64,000 nt of DNA. Origin: Maylandia zebra. Its lineage: Eukaryota > Chordata > Actinopteri > Cichliformes > Cichlidae. Location of the stretch: the NCBI RefSeq assembly GCF_041146795.1, contig NC_135174.1, positions 22,840,878 to 22,904,877 on the forward strand. The letters run 5' to 3'. The position numbers and the translations under genes were made by a program. Shown here piece by piece: positions 60,201 through 64,000 of this stretch (its first letter is position 1; each line of letters begins with the position of its first letter). Below the pieces are notes generated by a model that had not been told where the DNA came from, made no database searches, and worked only from the letters and a program-made list of their open reading frames with translations.

Positions 60201-63200
60201 TTTTTTCTCACATCTTTACTGAAGAAGAAGTTTTTATCTGGCTTTTGAGGTTTTTCCATGTAAGTGTCAAAGCATTTCCTCTTCATTCCTCCCACTTTCA
60301 TTGATCTCAGGACTTTCCTGGCACGCGGTGCTCCACGATGGATCAACATCGATGGAAAGACGATGGAAATCACAGTGAAAGGTCTGAAACACCCACACAG
60401 ATACGTCCTGGATGCAGCCCAGACTCACATCTACATGCTCATGAAGAAGGTCAGTAAACATGTCAGTAGGTGTGATCAGTGCAGAGACTGCATAAATTAA
60501 AACACCTTTTTGGATTTTGGTTTGAGCTGACTGTGGAGCTGATGGCGCTATGCATGCCCATGCTATAGCAACGTGTGTAATTTGCTCTAAATGGGAGCAT
60601 GATTTGAAACTAAACATCACAAAGTATCAGATTAGACTTTTATTGAGACTATAAACTCACAAAAAAATGTTAACTGGTGTCATAAATGATTAAGTAGCAG
60701 GATAATGTTCTCATTGACCTTTATACAATATGAACTTTGTGACCAGATGAGGTGCCCCCTGCTGGCCACTTTTCAGACCTGGATGTCTATGGTTAAATCA
60801 CAAGGGAACGGTGGGGTTGTATCTGTACCTGTAAGAGACCAACTCACTGGACCAACTGATAGCATTTTGCATTTTGCAGGACTCATATGGCCGATACCTA
60901 AAATCTCCAGTGTTTAAGGAAACAACGAAGAAGGCCGTATGTCCCGAGGAACACAAGTTCAGGTAAGAGGCACTTTTTGCATTGAATTTGTGGAGCTTTT
61001 CTCAGACATTGTTGGAAGATTTATTTGAAGCTTTTAGTTTGACTAACAGAAAATACGTCTTAGTCACAGCAAAGAGGAATGTTGCAGTCTAAACAACCCT
61101 AACAAATATATAACATAAACCTCAAATTTTCTCTTCTCTCCTCCGTACTCTTAAAGACAATCCTGAATTTTCAACTTTCAACTCTTACCTTGTTCCTGTT
61201 TCTTTTCCCCTCCCCATACATCATCCCAGTGACTCCCAGTTGGAGCAAAATGCAAGAAACAGACGGCCCAGTCTCAGTCCCATCATCATCCGGCAACAGG
61301 AGCAGGAGCAAAAGGCCAAGATGGCCGCCAGTGCCCCTGTTGACATCACACAGGTCATGAGCAAACTCAGCCAACAGGGCAAAGAGGCGCCTCCTCGTCG
61401 CACCTCAGTTAAAAATGACTAATTTTATTTGTCTAATTGCTATAGTAGTTACATATAATACATGTAATACATTATATGTTTAGACAGGATATAATGTTAT
61501 ATAATAAATTAGAAAACATCTATAATATGTTGCTATTAGACCTTTCAGTGAAGAGTCATAGACCAGAGCCCAGCTAATTTATCAGCGTGCTGATATATCT
61601 GCTGAAATTAGCTGTTTGCTGATCTATTGGTATCCATATTGGTCATGACTGATAAATAAAATTTTTAAAATTTAAAGAATTGAAGTTGTTGTGCCTCATA
61701 ACAACTTTAATCATGTTTGTGCATTGATGCTGCATAGGTAGATTTTAGGATATGTGTCAAAATATTCGATTTTCAAATCAACACATATCGGTCTTAAAAA
61801 TCGTATATCGATCAGGCTCTATGTAAACATACTTTATATTTCTGTGTGAGTCACATGTTTGACGTCTTTGGAAATGCATGTTTCAAAATCTGAACCAACC
61901 TTTTTTTGCAACTCATGTTAATAAATTACTACAAGAAGAAGACAAATAGCCATCTATTGTCATCGCTGACATTTACGTCCATGTAAGCTGTAAGTGTTGT
62001 CTGCTTTTTTGTTTGTCATGATACATTTACTGTGCTGTCCATCTCTGTGCATTCACTGTTGTTTAGTATGTTTTGAGTTGTCTTTGTTATCAGTCATAAG
62101 GTAATAAAACATTCATAAAACCACCTCATACTTATGTGTTTGGACTTAAGCCGTCATTTATTCACCGTTTTCATTTTTCCATTTAATTCGATTGTAGCGC
62201 AATGCATTCAAATTCCTTCCTTCCTTCCTTCCTTCCTTCCTTCCTTCCTTCCTTCCTTCCTTCCTTCCTTCCTTCCTTCCTTCCATTGTTTCTTTCTTTC
62301 AAAACCTGCTTTTTTGTGATGCGAAAGTGCAACGTTAAGACCAACATAAGTTTGCAAATTTACTTAACCATTTGCACTTGTTGTAAACATACGCTTGTTT
62401 CTACAGCTTGATCATTGAGATGATATTAAAATGCATATTAACTTATTAAAACAGCATTTTTCCACCATAGAGTGAGGTATGGTTCTCCACCTATCAAAAC
62501 TGATGAGCATTGCCGTTATATTTTATAGCTTACATTTCCCTTTGCTAAAAAGCAGAGTTAAACAATAGGAAACTGAAGCTAAGGGCAAAACAAGTTAAAA
62601 GGAGTGTACTACAAATTTATTTGGCAAGAAAAAAAATTCTGGATTTAGCTAATAAAACAGAAACAATGCCTGTGATGCTTAGGTTGGATATCCATTTAAA
62701 GTAAAATTAAACTGCTGCAGGCAACAAGCAACAGTGAGAGCTAGAATCAAAAATCTCCTGGGCTACTGCCGACCCTGTGATAGCTCGTAAGAATATTCTG
62801 GAAATTTTTTATCAGTATTGCAAAAGCAGATTTATGTGCCTCAGGCAAGGCACCTGCAAACAATTGTGCAGAATGGGGAGAACATATTTTAAAATACTTT
62901 GAAGTCGACAGACAAGAAACGGCATCATAGGCAAATGGGATAACACATTATGAAGATCTCGGGTAATCATCGCAGCACTGTGGGGTTTTGAGACCAACAC
63001 TGATATCATGGGTTGATGATAAAAGTGATGACTGTTATCGTCATCACTTAAAACAAAAAAGTTGTTATTGTTTTTCCATCTGGAGCAGGACTCACTGTTA
63101 TGACATCATAGGCACTGAGGCATTTGTCCCAGGGGTATGTCAGCCTGAGGACAAAAAACAGCTGGAAAATCAGGATACGCTATCAAAGCCCATTTTCCCT

Positions 63201-64000
63201 ACTCAGTTACAGATGTTATGTTTTTTAAAGTGCTGTGCTCTCTGAGATGAAAGTGTGGTGCTCTAATGTGAGCTTTAATATCATGAATCAGCAAAGCTGA
63301 ATGCTGGTCAGACCTTTCTTTACTTTGAGCGGACAGTGAGATTGTCTTGGAGGCTAAATATTAATTTCCTGTGGTTACAGAAAGTGAGAGGGCTCTATAT
63401 TGTTATAATGAAGTTGATGTTATGAAACCTTTTGCGTGTTATGTCTCTTGTTAGGTCTGTAAACAGAATAGTGATGTATTCAGGGAACCATCTGCTAAAA
63501 AAATTCCAAATACAGACATGTATTTATCTGTCTGGATGCCCTCTGACTTGTGTCTCTTGCCCTTTGACCTCACAGCTGTGCCACTTTACCACTCCTGTGC
63601 CCCACCTCGCTGTTTATTCTGGCATGACTGACCCCCCCTCCGCCAACGCCTCGCCCTCTCTTCCCTTTTTGGCCCACACCCCAGCCTGTCCGTCCCCCAT
63701 CAGCGTGGCCTTAGACAGCACCTCTGCCTCTGAGCGGCGAGCGGAAGCCAGTGAGGGGGAAAGTGAAGGGAACCCTGAGGCCCGAGCATCTGCAGGAGGG
63801 AACGTGTCCAAGTCTCGCATGGCTCTATCCCTGCGTCGTCTACTCAAGCGTGGCTGCACTCCCTCCTCTATGTTTGCCAGCTTGTCACCTAAATGTAATC
63901 CAGCTGCCGGGACAAGCAGCCGCATACAGCCAATCAGCCCAGATGAACCTAGTCAGGCTCCGCCCAGACGGATTGGCAAGTACGTGACAGTCATGCAGGA
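50510..64000 (+). CDS. rgs9: Regulator of G-protein signalling 9 (partial at 3' end; short and long forms)
   Basis: RGS9 with G-beta-5 speeds GTP hydrolysis on transducin in photoreceptors (short form) and on Gi/o in striatum (long form). Exons: 50510-50578, 52192-52288, 53047-53097, 53243-53349, 54684-54735, 54811-54869, 54947-55023, 55109-55190, 57962-58024, 58511-58540, 58633-58694, 59266-59379, 59465-59580, 59700-59787, 60311-60449, 60880-60962, then 61230-61422 (short) or 61230-61353 plus 63576 to the window end (long). The short form is 493 residues (human 484). Domains: DEP about 25-105, DHEX helices to about 200 with [23 protein letters not shown] about 225-285 with the Asn-Pro-Trp of [13 protein letters not shown] about 300-415 with [11 protein letters not shown] and [18 protein letters not shown]. 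The long-form tail includes [16 protein letters not shown], matching human RGS9-2. Both synteny with gna13 and the VDITQ junction favour RGS9 over RGS11. The exon 9 to 10 junction is the least certain. Confidence 0.95.
51169..51238. repeat. (GT)35 microsatellite
   Basis: An uninterrupted GT repeat in rgs9 intron 1. Confidence 0.95.
52638..52890. repeat. Long pyrimidine-rich tract
   Basis: About 250 bases that are almost all C and T on the plus strand, in rgs9 intron 2 (52289-53046). Frames through it give only Phe/Ser/Leu/Pro low-complexity peptides. Such tracts can form triplex (H-DNA) structures or bind PTB in RNA; neither is shown here. Confidence 0.8.
54072..54278. mobile_element. Small candidate MITE with CACTGAAA termini
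   Basis: Starts ACACTGAAATAAAA and ends TTTTTTTCAGTGT, which are inverted complements (10 or more bases). The 207-bp AT-rich inside has no coding capacity. It lies in rgs9 intron 4 (53350-54683). The termini resemble those of AT-rich fish MITEs, but no target duplication is visible, so the call is tentative. Confidence 0.4.
55191..57961 (+). other. rgs9 intron 8
   Basis: This 2.8 kb intron follows the exon encoding the end of the DHEX region. It contains the Tc1-like element at 56088-57047. The remaining AT-rich sequence shows no other gene. Confidence 0.6.
56088..57047 (-). mobile_element. Tc1-like DNA transposon with both ends present, inactive
   Basis: A 960-bp element with inverted ends: CACTATATTGCCAAAAGTA at left and CCTTTGGCAATATAGTG at right. 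It is flanked by TA on both sides (56086-56087, 57048-57049), the Tc1 target duplication. The transposase reads on the minus strand; 56362-56544 gives [17 protein letters not shown] and [11 protein letters not shown], around the second catalytic Asp of the DDE core. The element is much shorter than a full Tc1 (about 1.5-1.6 kb) and its frame is broken, so internal sequence is lost. It lies in rgs9 intron 8, antisense to the gene. Confidence 0.85.
58862..58933 (+). other. Long intronic hairpin, pre-miRNA-like
   Basis: The 27-base arm at 58862-58888 and the arm at 58907-58933 pair with 24 Watson-Crick pairs, one G-U and two mismatches, around an 18-base loop. The last 13 pairs before the loop (GTTGTGGAGGGCT with AGCCCTCCACAAC) are perfect. 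It lies in the rgs9 intron 58695-59265, on the sense strand. Size and shape fit a pre-miRNA, but I do not recognise a known microRNA. It could also be a small palindromic transposon. Confidence 0.45.
61354..61422 (+). other. Alternative short-form ending of rgs9
   Basis: Reading on past the VDITQ codon at 61353 gives [22 protein letters not shown] and a stop at 61420-61422. Human RGS9-1 likewise continues with VMSKL. Splicing at 61353 (weak donor GTCATG) to 63576 gives the long form instead, in the same phase. Confidence 0.8.
61585..61822. repeat. Degraded dispersed teleost repeat of the ATATATC/ATCGGTC type
   Basis: Fragments GCTGATATATCTGCTGA, CTATTGGTATCC and ACATATCGGTCTTAAAAATC, ending near CGATCAGGCTCTA, follow the order of a common fish interspersed repeat rich in CGATATATCGG. 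It is diverged and its class is not certain. It lies in the 3' UTR of the short rgs9 form and in the intron of the long form. Confidence 0.4.
61655..61660 (+). terminator. Candidate polyadenylation signal of the short rgs9 form
   Basis: An AATAAA lies 233 bases after the short-form stop; another lies at 62103-62108. Use of either would end the short transcript before the long-form exon. Chosen by motif and position only. Confidence 0.4.
62213..62284. repeat. (TTCC)18 microsatellite
   Basis: Eighteen uninterrupted TTCC units. Confidence 0.97.

Larger units (their letters stand above)
61423..63575 (+). other. rgs9 long-form intron / short-form 3' UTR
   Basis: Between the short-form stop and the long-form exon at 63576 there is no other coding signal. 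It contains the repeat at 61585-61822, polyadenylation motifs and an (TTCC)n microsatellite. Confidence 0.6.

Noticed and set aside
1-64000. Search for retroviral, LTR, Polinton or CRISPR structures and for tRNA/rRNA genes
   Set aside because: No gag, pol, env or capsid-like frames, paired long terminal repeats, spaced direct repeats or tRNA-like folds were recognised by eye. A library search could still find worn fragments.

Overview
The window is nuclear DNA from a ray-finned fish, probably a percomorph teleost. It has compact intron-rich vertebrate genes with GT/AG splicing, long (CA)n and (TTCC)n microsatellites, Tc1-like and hAT-like DNA transposons, and proteins that follow known vertebrate families residue by residue. 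I could not fix the species. No bacterial, plasmid, CRISPR, rRNA or tRNA features were seen, and no retrovirus or LTR element was recognised.

Layout, left to right. (1) 1-4013, minus strand: the 5' three coding exons of a quaking (qki) RNA-binding gene, leaving the window on the left, with a CpG-rich promoter to about 4640. (2) About 4.6-9.5 kb: intergenic, with microsatellites and one old dispersed repeat. (3) 10514-16037, minus: prph2 (peripherin-2), complete in three exons. (4) 18955-19998, minus: tbcc, a single-exon tubulin chaperone C. (5) 23715-28535, plus: bicral (GLTSCR1L), 11 coding exons, divergent from tbcc. (6) 32478-37406, minus: a five-exon gene matching MTNAP1/C17orf80, with a tiny first coding exon, a transposon-filled first intron and a tail that resembles ATP synthase subunit f. 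(7) 40027-49475, minus: gna13 (G-alpha-13), five exons, 377 codons as in human. (8) 50510-64000, plus: rgs9, from its start codon through both the short (retinal-type) ending and part of the long (striatal-type) ending, leaving the window on the right.

I assembled exon structures by hand from splice signals, reading phase and family similarity. For prph2, tbcc, bicral, gna13 and the MTNAP1-like gene, all coding exons join in frame from ATG to stop. In rgs9 one junction (after codon 219) has two candidate donors.

The genes are not an operon. Some share photoreceptor roles: prph2 shapes outer-segment discs, and the short RGS9 form ends the phototransduction response. gna13 and rgs9 are a head-to-head G-protein and G-protein-regulator pair. 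From memory of human maps, PRPH2-TBCC-BICRAL are neighbours on 6p21 and GNA13-RGS9 are neighbours on 17q, with C17orf80 further along 17q and QKI on 6q. The window therefore joins blocks that are separate in human. The items most worth a second look are the subunit-f-like tail of the MTNAP1-like protein, a 27-base-arm hairpin in an rgs9 intron, the two abutting hAT copies on one target site, and the conserved rgs9 alternative ending.
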